A stretch of DNA of 47,711 bases from CAVPDE01 sp964580575 (lineage in GTDB: Bacteria > Desulfobacterota > DSM-4660 > Desulfatiglandales > HGW-15), in NCBI GenBank assembly GCA_964580575.1, contig CAZOLJ010000032.1, positions 1 to 47,711 on the forward strand, given 5' to 3'. The notes under the pieces are model-generated. The model made no database searches. It saw only the letters and a program-made list of their open reading frames with translations, and was not told where the DNA came from. The number at the start of each line of letters is the position of its first letter. Position 1 is the stretch's first letter. Position numbers and translations under genes: made by a program. This document shows positions 35,121 to 42,897 of this stretch, piece by piece.

Positions 35121-35345
35121 GGTGGATTTCGGGATGGAATTGCATTTGGCAGGAGTAGCCTTGGAGCGAAACAAAAACGGGAAGCGAAATGAACACTTCC
35201 CGTGATGATAGGCAAAATGGCGTCCCCAAAGGTACTCGCCATTCAAACGGGCTTCAAAATCCGCATCTACAGGTTCGGGAAACTCGGCCTTCATTCCACA
35301 TTCCCAACATGTCAGATCGCCCACACTGCCAGAGGAGTGCCCTGA
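35121..35345. other. Gap without a recognisable gene
   Basis: Upstream of the hicAB promoter. An open frame of about 100 codons exists on the minus strand (35384 to 35052, with a CWECG motif), but it runs through the hicAB promoter and resembles nothing I know. Possibly scrambled remains. Confidence 0.4.
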
Positions 35346-35459
35346 ATCCTGGAATCTTGGAACAGAGTGGCGCGCCGTGGGCATGCGCAGGTGCCCCAGT
35401 GGCGATCAGTCTGGGCAAAGTGCCCCAAATGCCACCGATTTGAGGGCAGGACAACATGA
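35346..35459 (+). pseudogene. C-terminal tail of an unidentified zinc-ribbon protein
   Basis: The frame reads ILESWNRVARRG, then WRSVWAKCPKCHRFEGRTT and stops at a TGA that overlaps the next ATG (ATGA). The CPKC pair looks like half of a zinc ribbon. A stop lies directly upstream (35343-35345), so only the tail of a once longer gene, or a very short one, remains. The overlap shows that it was once translated ahead of the next gene. Confidence 0.35.
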
Positions 35460-36456
35460 GGGACGAATCCTCAATGCTGAGGGAAGTGGCCTTTGACCCA
35501 AGGCGACTGGATGAGTATCTCGATCAGATTGAACGAATGGATCCGAAGAAATTGAAGGAATATGAGGAAGCAACCGGGATCGCACTGGCCAAGTCGAGCC
35601 TGGATTTTTCTGACTTCCAGCGTTCCAATGTTCAGATTGAAGAGCGCAGGCTGATGCCCCGCTATGTTGAACAGCATTTCATCAGTATCGCAGGGGAAAT
35701 GGGCTTGAAGGTTGAGGCACCAAGAAAGCTATTGCAGTCCTCTGATTTCAATATTTGCCGTTACGAGATCTGCGTTGGTATCCACTCAGCAAGTGGAGAA
35801 AACAGCCTTTTTGCCGAGAAGCTACTCCTCACCACCATGGCCGAAGAAGAACCAATTCAAAGGCAACTATTTCCTCCAAGCCCGGAGCATCCGCCGCAAA
35901 CAATATTAAGAAAGACTCACGCGAAAGGAGTGAAGACCGTCATCAATAAGGTATCGGGCGGAAACGACAATTTCTATGATGAAACGGGAAAAGGTTGGGA
36001 CCACGCCTTCAAACTGGGACCACGCAAATCCGCGCTGGTTGTGCTGGATTACGAGGGTTCCGGACAGGAGGGGCGCCCACCGGACGATGTTAGGAATGAT
36101 CTGAAACGCAGGCTCGAAACTTCGGGTTGGGCGGACCGCACCGAGGTCTTGGTGCTGTGCCCAGAGCTCGAAAACTGGGTCTGGAGCGATTCCCCAGAGA
36201 TTGATCAAGCTATCCGGGTGGCAGGGCCGCAAACCCCCGTTGCGGGATTGGCTCATGGAGCAAGAATGGTGGCCGCCGGGGACTGCCAAACCGAGCCAAC
36301 CCAAAGAATGCCTCGAAGCTGCCTTGCGGGAGGTGCGGATGCGGCGTTCCTCAGCCATCTATCGCCAGTTGGCCGAAAAGGTGGGTCTGACGAGGTGCTA
36401 GGATGAAGGGTTTAGGGCTTTCCGAGAGACAATGAAAGCGTGGTTTCCGCCGAAGT
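35456..36456 (+). pseudogene. Composite open frame with frameshifted C-terminus, function unknown
   Basis: The frame opened by ATG 35456 stays open to 36406. Residues 1-125 (FDPRRLDEYLDQIERMDPKK, SLDFSDFQRSNVQIEERRLM) are unknown to me. From about 35837 it reads MAEEEPIQRQLFPPSP, then ALVVLDYEGSGQE and EVLVLCPELENWVWSD. The latter continues in another frame after about 36205 (KLSGWQGRKPPLRDWLMEQE, ECLEAALREVRMRRSSAIYR) and in a third after 36400 (DEGFRAFRETMKAW, TGA at 36456). So the protein that starts near 35837 has at least two frameshifts. LVVLDYEG and PELENWVW vaguely recall TOPRIM-like DUF4276 proteins, which I cannot confirm. Confidence 0.5.
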
Positions 36457-36536
36457 GAGGAGAATCGATCCAGAAGTGCGGGGTGGCTGATGCCTTTCCA
36501 GAGGAAGACGTGTTGGGCCACCAAGGTATGTGAGCC

Positions 36537-36935
36537 ATGGACCTACAGAGGGTTGAACAGGATTTTCGGGAGAAGGTCTCCGATGAGGTTAGGATCTCAA
36601 GTGAAGGCATGGACCGTTTTCGGGTCTTCACTCCTTTCATGCTTGAGGACGGCGACCATCTCTCCATCGTGCTGAAGAGGAAGAGCGGGGCATGGGTACT
36701 ATCTGACGAGGGCCACACCTGTATGCGTCTGACCTACGATCTTAATGAGAAGGGCCCTCAAAAGGGGATTATGCAAAAGAACATTGTGGGCGCCTTTTCT
36801 GGTCTCAACGTTGAGGACCGAGCGGGGGAACTGATGGTAACTGTTGAGGACGATCGATTCGGCGACGCGCTGCACACCTTTGTTGAGGCCTTGCTCAAAA
36901 TCACGGAATTGATCATGCCAGGCATAAGAGATTGA
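36537..36935 (+). CDS. DUF1828 domain protein
   Basis: 132 residues from ATG 36537. FRVFTPFMLEDGDHLSIVLK and GAWVLSDEGHTCMRL match the DUF1828 domain, found in phage and toxin-antitoxin-like neighbourhoods, often joined to DUF1829. The C-terminus ends ALLKITELIMPGIRD, apparently before a second domain, so it may be shortened. Function of the domain is not established. It is the least damaged of the + strand genes in this part of the accessory region. Confidence 0.65.
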   Translation: MDLQRVEQDFREKVSDEVRISSEGMDRFRVFTPFMLEDGDHLSIVLKRKSGAWVLSDEGHTCMRLTYDLNEKGPQKGIMQKNIVGAFSGLNVEDRAGELMVTVEDDRFGDALHTFVEALLKITELIMPGIRD

Positions 36936-37022
36936 ATTCGTAACCTTACTTAACCTATTGCAAGACAACTAGGAATGGATGGAGTGTCTGGCAAAAAGCA
37001 ACAGAGGCGACGGGACGGGTGA

Positions 37023-38096
37023 ATGGAGCGCCATGAACTGACAGAACTGCACTATATCACGCCCATAGGCAATGTGCCGTCCATTCTACGGCAGGGCATA
37101 TTGTCTCACATTCGATTGCAGCGTGTGGAACACGAATCCGTGGCCATGGAGGAAATCCAAGATCGGCGGGCAAAGGTTATTGTACCTGGGGGTCTAAAGC
37201 TCCATGAATACGTGAATCTCTACATATGCGCGAGGAACCCCATGATGTACAAACGTTAAGGACGTCACCAAGAACTCTGCGTACTTGCGATCTCATCAGA
37301 CATCATCGATACCGCCGGTGTCGTGATCACCGATGGAAATGCATCCGGTGACTACGTTCGATTTTCCGCAGCTCCGAAAGGCTTGGCAATCTTAGTTGAG
37401 CTCTACGCGCCGTTTGGGACTCCTCATGAGGAACTTCAGCCTTCCTTTCTTGACAAGGCGCAGGAAGGATGGACCTCAAGACCGGCTTCTGATAAAATCG
37501 GACCCGCTTGGGTGGCCGTGGTAGAGATTCTGAAAAGAATCGAGGAAGAGCCCTTCCACTGGTCGGTCGGCCGAACAGCATTTCAGAAGATCGCCTACTT
37601 CGCAACCGAGTGCTGCATTCCCACCGGCCTGAAATACCAGCGCGGCAGCTACGGCCCTTATGCGCCAACCCTAAAGGAACGTATCCCCGCACTGGTGAAC
37701 AACGGCCTCGTGCGCGAGGAGCAATTGGGTCGGATGTTCGCCATTCGTGTCGGACAGACCTTTCTCGACGCACGAAAGTCCTATGAGCAGCAGATAAAGG
37801 ACTGAGAGCCGATCATCGACAAGATTGCAGACCTTTTCATGCGAATGAACACGAACCAAGCTGAATTAGCAGCCACCGTACATTTTGCAGCCCAAGAATG
37901 GAATAGCCGTCCGGAAGGCCGGCCTACGGAAAAAGACCTGCTTGATTCAGTCATGAGATGGAAGCAGAAACGGCGCCCGCCCCTTGACGTAAAGGAGGTC
38001 GCCATCACGGTTCGCAATCTGAGCATGCTGAGCTGGATCGGGGCGAAGGCAAGCAGCGACTTGCCGATCACAGAGGAAGACATCCTCCATATCTGA
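37023..38096 (+). pseudogene. Fused and decayed DarT-DarG toxin-antitoxin remnant
   Basis: One reading frame with stops at 37257 (TAA) and 37803 (TGA). The first part, LHYITPIGNVPSILRQGILS and KLHEYVNLYICARNPMMYKR, then after the stop HQELCVLAISSDIIDTAGVV and ITDGNASGDYVRFSAAPKGL, is the DNA ADP-ribosyltransferase DarT. Right after it comes VELYAPFGTPHEELQP, PAWVAVVEILKRIE, FQKIAYFATECCIPTGLKYQ, RGSYGPYAPTLKERI and MNTNQAELAATVHFAAQEW, the C-terminal region of the DarG antitoxin. The end of DarT and the whole macro domain of DarG are missing, apparently by one in-frame deletion. Neither protein can be functional. Confidence 0.8.
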
Positions 38097-38158
38097 CGAC
38101 TGCGAACAGAAGAAAACAGATCTGAGTTTGAGTAGTCGGAAAAAGAAGGAGATCACAA

Positions 38159-38735
38159 ATGGACCCATTGGCAGATGCACGCATGGATCATGAAAGGGCG
38201 AGGGCCACGCCAGATGATATTGAGTTGGAGCCGATAACTTCAGAGGAAGAGGACTACGAAAGCGCACCTCCTGAATATCAGATATCTACATTTCCAGATG
38301 ACTTTACGCTTGAGGTGCTGCATACGAAGTGGAAGGCTGCCGAAATACTCATCCCTGATTTTCAGCGGGGATTTGTGTGGAAGCAGGTACAAGCGAGTAA
38401 ACTGATCGAGTCTTTCTTGGTAGGCTTGCCAGTCCCAGCTGTATTTCTCTACACAGAGCGTACGTCTCAGAACTATTTCGTAATCGATGGGCAGCAGCGT
38501 CTCAAGAGCATTTTTTACTTTCTTGAGGGGTACTTTGGGCAGACTGAAGACGACAAGCGCCGGATCTTCAGACTCACCGGAATTAGCGATAAGAGCAAAT
38601 TCAGCGGGAAGACCTTTGAGGACCTTGACCAGGAAGACCAACGGCGTCTGAAAAATTGTGTATTACGATCATTTGTTGTTCAGCAACTCGATCCAAACGA
38701 TGACACGAGCATGTATCACAGTTTTCAGGGCATCG
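38159..38735 (+). pseudogene. Truncated DUF262 (GmrSD/ParB-like) protein
   Basis: About 190 residues resemble DUF262: EILIPDFQRGFVWKQVQASK, LIESFLVGLPVPAVFLY and YFVIDGQQRLKSIFYFLEGY, with the DGQQR motif of the ParB/sulfiredoxin-like nuclease fold. The family occurs in type IV restriction (GmrS) and other defence genes. Similarity stops after DPNDDTSMYHSF, where a fragment of a different gene begins; the same frame then runs on as nonsense to 38908. The C-terminal half and any nuclease domain are missing. Confidence 0.75.
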
Positions 38736-38925
38736 TACCTGACAAAAGGCCTACGGACCCTTCTCAACGATGTTCTATCCCGTTTGTCCGGGGGCAAGGG
38801 TGCCCGCGTTCTGAAACTGGTGACGCCCTTTGGGGGAGGCAAATCTCACACCCTGGCAGCCACCTACCATGCCTGTCAGAGTCGAACCGCCCTGAATGCA
38901 ATTCCTGAAGGGAAATCTCTCCCTG
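38728..38925 (+). pseudogene. Fragment of DUF499 ATPase (Walker A region)
   Basis: In a second frame: ASYLTKGLRTLLNDVLSRLS, then GARVLKLVTPFGGGKSHTLA and ATYHACQSRTALNAIPEG. This is the N-terminal P-loop region of the large DUF499 ATPases (GGGKTHTL), which appear in defence-related operons with methyltransferases and helicases. Only about 60 residues of a protein of about 1000 remain, joined directly to the DUF262 fragment. Confidence 0.65.
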
Positions 38926-39041
38926 ATTGCCCCAAGAAATCGACCGCTCCCCCGCAACCGAGTTTTCTTGCGTCTGGAAATCTCATCCAAACACTATCCC
39001 AACACGGCATCAGACGTGATGTCGGCGGATAAAACCCCAAA

Positions 39042-39338
39042 GTGCGCACTTTCATTATCCTCGAGCAGTTGCGGGATGGGAAAATGGTCAAGAACATCTT
39101 CCCAAAGATCGGGGGGAGGCTCAGGCTCGCTCATGAGGAAAACGATCAGCTCTCCATCACCACGGAGATCATCAAGTACGACGAGAACCTTGCAGTGGTG
39201 AAAGCAGTCACCGCCACCATGAAGGGGAATTTTCCGGGGCTGGGGATGGCGAGCATCGATAGGGATCAATCCATTGCTCCCGCCATTATCGAGCTGGCGG
39301 AGTCCCGTGCAATCGCCCGGTCTTTGCGGTCGGCCTGA
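39042..39338 (+). pseudogene. Phage/plasmid-type small protein, probably truncated
   Basis: 98 residues from a GTG at 39042. FIILEQLRDGKMVKNIFPKI, then GGRLRLAHEENDQLSITTEI and SIAPAIIELAESRAIARSLR resemble small proteins near recombination genes of phages and plasmids, where AESRAIARALR is followed by FAGYG; here it ends after SLRSA. No ribosome site is seen. Whether it is intact is uncertain. Confidence 0.4.
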
Positions 39339-39404
39339 TCTGGTGTTTCGCCTTTTCACCTTTTCTCATATTTTCAGCAACCGTTGAAAATGCAAGTTCC
39401 GATA

Positions 39405-39651
39405 TTACTGCATTCAGAACTACCCCGGTCGCCTGGACAAATTGATAGAGGAGTTCAGGCCACACCTGAACCATGGAGTGGTTAGGGAAGGATTGGAAAA
39501 GATCGCGAAGCAATTCGCGTCAGAAAAGCATGTGGGCCCCGGGTTTGTGGCCGACTTTGAAGAGCTGACTGACCCCGAGGAAAGAGAGATTCGTGAGCGG
39601 GATGCCTATGAGAAGGTCAAATACCTGCTGCAGAAGCTGGGAGTTTCTTGA
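39405..39651 (+). pseudogene. C-terminal fragment of an unidentified protein
   Basis: Reads NYPGRLDKLIEEFRPHLNHG, ASEKHVGPGFVADFEELTDP and REIRERDAYEKVKYLLQKLG, then a stop. It is charged and helical, without a proper start region; it looks like the end of a larger protein of this island. Family unknown to me. Confidence 0.35.
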
Positions 39652-39973
39652 AATCGATAGCGACGTCCGTGAAATAATAACTTGACGATCCCAGTTTGTG
39701 CTTGGAAATTTGCGCCCATGCCACGGCGTCGATCCAAATCCCCAAGATACAGTCACGCCTCGTTATGAAAAAGGAATCAGGAACAACCGGTTTCAGAGCT
39801 TGATGGGTTGCGAAAGGATGAAGGAACTCCTTTGCGCTGGCAAATACAGCGAATGGGAAGACTTCCCGACCCTCAAAATCACATTCCAAGGTCTCTTCCG
39901 TGAGATTTTTCTGAAACTAACTCATTGATATTTGCCAGCCCGATTTTGCATAGGGATGTGTTTGAAATTTGAC
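39652..39973. other. Gap without a recognisable gene
   Basis: Open frames of 75-90 codons exist on both strands (39698-39928 +, 39617-39889 -), but neither resembles a known protein or has a clear ribosome site. Probably remains of older genes. Confidence 0.4.
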
Positions 39974-40002
39974 TTGACATACTGATGCCTCATTGATATG
40001 TT
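39974..40002 (+). promoter_or_regulatory. vapBC promoter
   Basis: TTGACA (39974-39979), 17 bases, TATGTT (39997-40002). The vapB ATG at 40010 lies 7 bases after the -10, so the transcript would start at or next to the start codon, as at hicAB. Confidence 0.7.
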
Positions 40003-40009
40003 TTGATGC

Positions 40010-40249
40010 ATGAGAACAACGATAAGAATAAAAGATGACCTCCTTAAGCGCGCCAAGAAACGAGCGGCCGAGGAAGGGCGTACCTTGACGTCGTTGATCG
40101 AAGATGCCCTGGCGCTCGCCGTGGCCAAACCTAAAGCAAGCCGACGGGGCCGCGTTGAGTTGCCTGTATCCAAGGCTTTCGGCGGCGTGCTTCCAGGGAT
40201 TGACCTCAACCGGTCCAGTGAGTTGGAGGAGGTCATGAATAAGCCATGA
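40010..40249 (+). CDS. VapB-type antitoxin (ribbon-helix-helix)
   Basis: 79 residues. The N-terminus RTTIRIKDDLLKRAKKRAAE and EGRTLTSLIEDALAL is a ribbon-helix-helix DNA-binding domain; the C-terminal tail (FGGVLPGIDLNRSSELEEVM) is the part that usually wraps the toxin. It binds and inhibits the PIN toxin encoded next and represses the operon. The two genes overlap by four bases (ATGA). No damage is seen. Confidence 0.88.
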   Translation: MRTTIRIKDDLLKRAKKRAAEEGRTLTSLIEDALALAVAKPKASRRGRVELPVSKAFGGVLPGIDLNRSSELEEVMNKP

Positions 40250-40671
40250 TTCTTCCCGATGTCAACATCCTCGTGCACGCCTTCCGGTCGGATTCATCTG
40301 AGCATAGAAGATGCAGGTCCTGGCTTGATGGCGTGGTCAACGGAGACGCGCGTTACGGGATGGCTCCACAGGTGTTTAGCGGTGTGATCCGCATCACTAC
40401 CCACCCGAAGGTCTTTGTGAAGCCGAGCTCCATGGATGAGGTGCTCCGCTTCTGCAACATCCTGCTTGATCAATCCCGTTGCGTTGTTATCCAACCGGGC
40501 GAGCGGCACTGGGAGATCTTCACGCGCCTTTGCACGGAAGCAGACGCCCGTGGCAACTTGGTGCCTGACGCATGGTTTGCGGCTTTGGCCATGGAGTCCG
40601 GCTGCGAGTGGATCACCCTCGATCGCGATTATGCGAGGTTCTCGGGTCTTCGATGGCGCGTGCCGGAGTGA
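40246..40671 (+). CDS. VapC-type PIN-domain toxin
   Basis: 141 residues. PIN ribonuclease with D5 (LPDVNILVHAF), the block RITTHPKVFVKP, D108 (GNLVPDAWFAALAMESG) and D126 (WITLDRDYARF) as likely metal-binding acids. The TTHP-type PIN toxins usually cleave tRNA or rRNA; the target cannot be told here. Start overlaps the antitoxin stop by four bases. Intact, unlike most genes around it. Confidence 0.9.
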   Translation: MILPDVNILVHAFRSDSSEHRRCRSWLDGVVNGDARYGMAPQVFSGVIRITTHPKVFVKPSSMDEVLRFCNILLDQSRCVVIQPGERHWEIFTRLCTEADARGNLVPDAWFAALAMESGCEWITLDRDYARFSGLRWRVPE

Positions 40672-40731
40672 ATCACCATTTCTCTCTATACCGATATCTT
40701 GGATGAGTCTCGAAATCCTGCTGACGGCGCA

Positions 40732-40860
40732 GGCTACGATTATCAAACTCCGATCAACGAAGCTTTGAGGCTTTACCTTGGAAAGGCCCTGAAGCCTGTC
40801 GATGAGACTGTGCTGCGGCAGTTCCTCCGCGAAGAGCTGAGACGTGCAGCGCAAGATTAG
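40732..40860 (+). pseudogene. C-terminal fragment of a BrnA-like antitoxin
   Basis: The frame reads GYDYQTPINEALRLYLGKAL and DETVLRQFLREELRRAAQD, like the end of the BrnA/CopG-type antitoxins (GYQTLINEALREYL). No start or N-terminus is present. It directly follows vapC and may be a relic of another toxin-antitoxin pair. Confidence 0.5.
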
Positions 40861-40880
40861 ATCGGCGAAGTCCTTAACTC

Positions 40881-41070
40881 CCCTTTACCACCAAGTACGA
40901 TTTCTTCCGTGCTTATGTGAAACAGGTGATCTCCCGCTATATTGATTGCGGCATCCTCTCCAATGGTTTCGCCCGCGTTAAATGCAAAGATTGTGGCCAG
41001 GAGTATCTCTTGGCCTTCTCGTGCAAAGGCCGGCACTTCTGCCCCTCCTGCCATCAGAAGCGTAGGGTGG
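40881..41070 (+). pseudogene. Fragment of IS91-type transposase (zinc-binding N-terminus)
   Basis: FTTKYDFFRAYVKQVI, YIDCGILSNGFARVKCKDCG and YLLAFSCKGRHFCPSCHQKR form the N-terminal zinc-binding domain of IS91/ISCR-like Y2 transposases. After QKR the similarity stops; the catalytic HUH and Tyr regions are absent. IS91-type elements move by one-ended rolling-circle transposition and often carry neighbouring DNA, which may explain the mosaic here. Confidence 0.8.
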
Positions 41071-41223
41071 AAAAATATTGGCTACGGCTATGGCGAATCA
41101 GATTGTATTGGCAGAGAGGAAAGAATCAGCAGGAAACAGCGAGAAGCCGTTAGCGCACAACCCCAACGCCCGAATAGAGATCAGGGAAATTCCCCTACAG
41201 CGAGAACGGGACAAACCTCATCG

Positions 41224-41377
41224 AATGGCAGCCTTTCGGTTGATACCTCGCCTGCCGGTGCCAAGGTTTACATCGAAGGCGTTCCCAAGGAGATCGTCGA
41301 GAGAGAGCTCAAGCTCTTTGACAAGGTGGATCCTGCCTATGGCAAAGGCGTTCGCGCCGCCCTCAAGAAACTTCAAA
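41224..41377 (+). pseudogene. Joined PEGA-like and possible catalase-tail fragments
   Basis: In one frame NGSLSVDTSPAGAKVYIEG, a PEGA-domain-like piece, runs directly into VPKEIVERELKLFDKVDPAY and GKGVRAALKK. The second piece resembles the C-terminus of monofunctional catalases (VPxEIxxRQxxHFxxADPxYGxGV). Both are short, so the identification is weak. The 41378-41526 stretch holds nothing I recognise. Confidence 0.35.
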
Positions 41378-41526
41378 AATCTCTTCCTTCGCTTCAGCCG
41401 ACGCGTCTTTCAAGATTTTCAACCAGCCTTCCTTGCGGTTGCTCCAAGGGACTCTATCCTTTATGCTCCCCATCAGAGTGGTTTGAGGACTGAGGAGTCC
41501 GGTTTGGCGAAGCGAAGGAGACGATC

Positions 41527-41670
41527 ATGGCACCTGATCGAAGAGTGTGGAAAGTCCTTTTTGTGGATGACGAGGAGGGCATCCGGAAGGTGATGGTGAT
41601 CACCTTGGCGGATGCGGGATACCGGGTGCTGATCGCTCCGGACGGCGAGACGGCCCTGTCACTCTGCCGG
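41527..41670 (+). pseudogene. Truncated response-regulator receiver domain
   Basis: VWKVLFVDDEEGIRKVMVIT and ADAGYRVLIAPDGETALSL are the first half of a receiver domain with the acidic pair DDE. The similarity stops at about 41670, before the phospho-accepting Asp and the switch residues. The frame continues as antisense of fmdB-like 41690-41947. It marks the right edge of the scrambled region. Confidence 0.7.
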
Positions 41671-41689
41671 ACCGACTCAAAGGCAATGC

Positions 41690-41947
41690 CTAGAAGGGCC
41701 GTTTACCGCAGCAGCTTCCCGGGCCACTGCACCCGGTGCCCTGGCCTGGGGACGATCCGCAACAGGCCGTGTCGCCGGGACCCGGCATGCTCTTTCGCCC
41801 CGCACCAGATAAAGAAGAATGTGCGGCAAGGAGTCTCTTGACATTCCGGCTTCCGCAGACCCGGCACTCCGGTTGCTCGTAGGAACTCGCGACAAGAACT
41901 TCGCTCACCTCGCCGCAATCAATACAAAGAAAATCAAAAAGAGGCAT
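41690..41947 (-). CDS. FmdB-family zinc-ribbon protein
   Basis: 85 residues. MPLFDFLCIDCGEVSEVLV is the characteristic start; C8, C11, C28 and C31 form the zinc ribbon. The tail is rich in Gly, Ser and Cys (DTACCGSS, GSCCGKRPF), common in the family. Role unproven; the name comes from a putative regulator of formamidase/formylmethanofuran genes. Last gene of the minus-strand metallocluster group, 33 bases after the IscU-like gene. Confidence 0.82.
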   Translation of the reverse strand: MPLFDFLCIDCGEVSEVLVASSYEQPECRVCGSRNVKRLLAAHSSLSGAGRKSMPGPGDTACCGSSPGQGTGCSGPGSCCGKRPF

Positions 41948-41979
41948 GGCATCATCCTTTTCTAAGGATAGAAATCAGT

Positions 41980-42423
41980 TTATGCCGCTTTGTCGGCGTG
42001 TCCTTCCTCGTATTCTTTGATGGCCTTTTCCAGGGTTTTGACAGCTAGCCGGATGCAGTGCTGCTTCTGATCCGGAATTTGAACCAGCCGCCGAAAGACG
42101 TCCCGGTCCTTGACTTGCAAGGCCTCGGACAGAGTCTTCCCCCTGACGAGATCGGCTAGGGCCATGGCAGCGGAAACAGCGCCCGGGCAGCCGAGGACCT
42201 GGTATTTTGCGTCGGCAATTCGGCCCTTGTCCACCTTGATATAGCACTTCATGGTGTCTCCACAGGGACCGGTTAATTCCGTGACCTGATTCGCCCCTTT
42301 CAGGGGGCCAAGGTTTGGTTTTGCAAGAAAATAGTGGATGGCCTCTTCAGCGTAGCCTGAACTGGTCAGCATGTCGCGAATGCTGGCAATGTCATTTTGA
42401 TCCGATCGTGTATCCTGCTCCAT
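41980..42423 (-). CDS. IscU/NifU-N-like iron-sulphur scaffold protein
   Basis: 147 residues from ATG 42423. The three scaffold cysteines are in place: TGPCGDTMKCYIKV, VLGCPGAVSAAMALADLVRG and QKQHCIRLAVKTLEKAI. The N-terminal 50 residues (IASIRDMLTSSGYAEEAIHY) are an unusual extension. IscU-like proteins hold a nascent [2Fe-2S] or [4Fe-4S] cluster. Fifteen bases separate it from the NifX-like gene upstream. A second member of the family is at 47059-47496; the pairing with NifX-like proteins occurs twice in this cluster. Confidence 0.85.
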   Translation of the reverse strand: MEQDTRSDQNDIASIRDMLTSSGYAEEAIHYFLAKPNLGPLKGANQVTELTGPCGDTMKCYIKVDKGRIADAKYQVLGCPGAVSAAMALADLVRGKTLSEALQVKDRDVFRRLVQIPDQKQHCIRLAVKTLEKAIKEYEEGHADKAA

Positions 42424-42437
42424 GGTCGTATCCCTCT

Positions 42438-42821
42438 CTAGTGATGCTGGCATCCGCCCTGGCCTTGGTGCCCGGCACAGGTCATATTCACGGAAAACTC
42501 CGGGAGCTTGCCGGATTTCATGAATTCGAGATTCTGTTTCACGCTCCCTTCCACTGCCCTGAAGACGCGGACCCCTTGAGCCTGAAGCCTCATCAGGGCG
42601 CCGCCCCCTATGCCGCCGACAACAATAGCATCCACAGCATTGCCCGCAAGGGCTTTCATGGGCTGGCACTGACCATGCGCATGGTGGGCGTCGCTATTGC
42701 CGATGGTTTCGAACACTCCATTGGCGCTGTCGAGAATGACAAAAGAAGGGGCTGAGCCGAAATGGCCGTAAACCTGGCTCTCAAGCCCCTGATCCACTTG
42801 AACCGGAAAAGCAATTTTCAT
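42438..42821 (-). CDS. NifX/NifB-type dinitrogenase iron-molybdenum cofactor domain protein
   Basis: 127 residues; ATG 42821 with AGGAGAGG upstream. MKIAFPVQVDQGLESQVYGH, FGSAPSFVILD, AVDAIVVGGIGGGALMRLQA and GVRVFRAVEGSVKQNLEF match the small NifX-like fold that carries iron-molybdenum or iron-sulphur cofactor precursors. No nif structural genes are present; stand-alone members are common in sulphate reducers and methanogens and form mixed-metal clusters in some (Orp proteins). The His/Gln/Cys-rich tail (CAGHQGQGGCQHH) may bind metal. Confidence 0.88.
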   Translation of the reverse strand: MKIAFPVQVDQGLESQVYGHFGSAPSFVILDSANGVFETIGNSDAHHAHGQCQPMKALAGNAVDAIVVGGIGGGALMRLQAQGVRVFRAVEGSVKQNLEFMKSGKLPEFSVNMTCAGHQGQGGCQHH

Positions 42822-42897
42822 GATACCTCTCCTCCATAAGGGATTAAACTTAAACAATCTAGGAAAATGATCCTGCTTTGTCAAGAGAGGGATTCCA

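Noticed and set aside
37803..37805. TGA read as selenocysteine in the DarG-like frame
   Set aside because: Homologues as I recall them have Trp here, no SECIS-like hairpin follows directly, and the frame already has a second stop at 37257.
34367..41690. att site copy of a tRNA 3' end at the far side of the island
   Set aside because: I found no direct repeat of the last bases of tRNA-Gln or tRNA-Glu downstream by eye.
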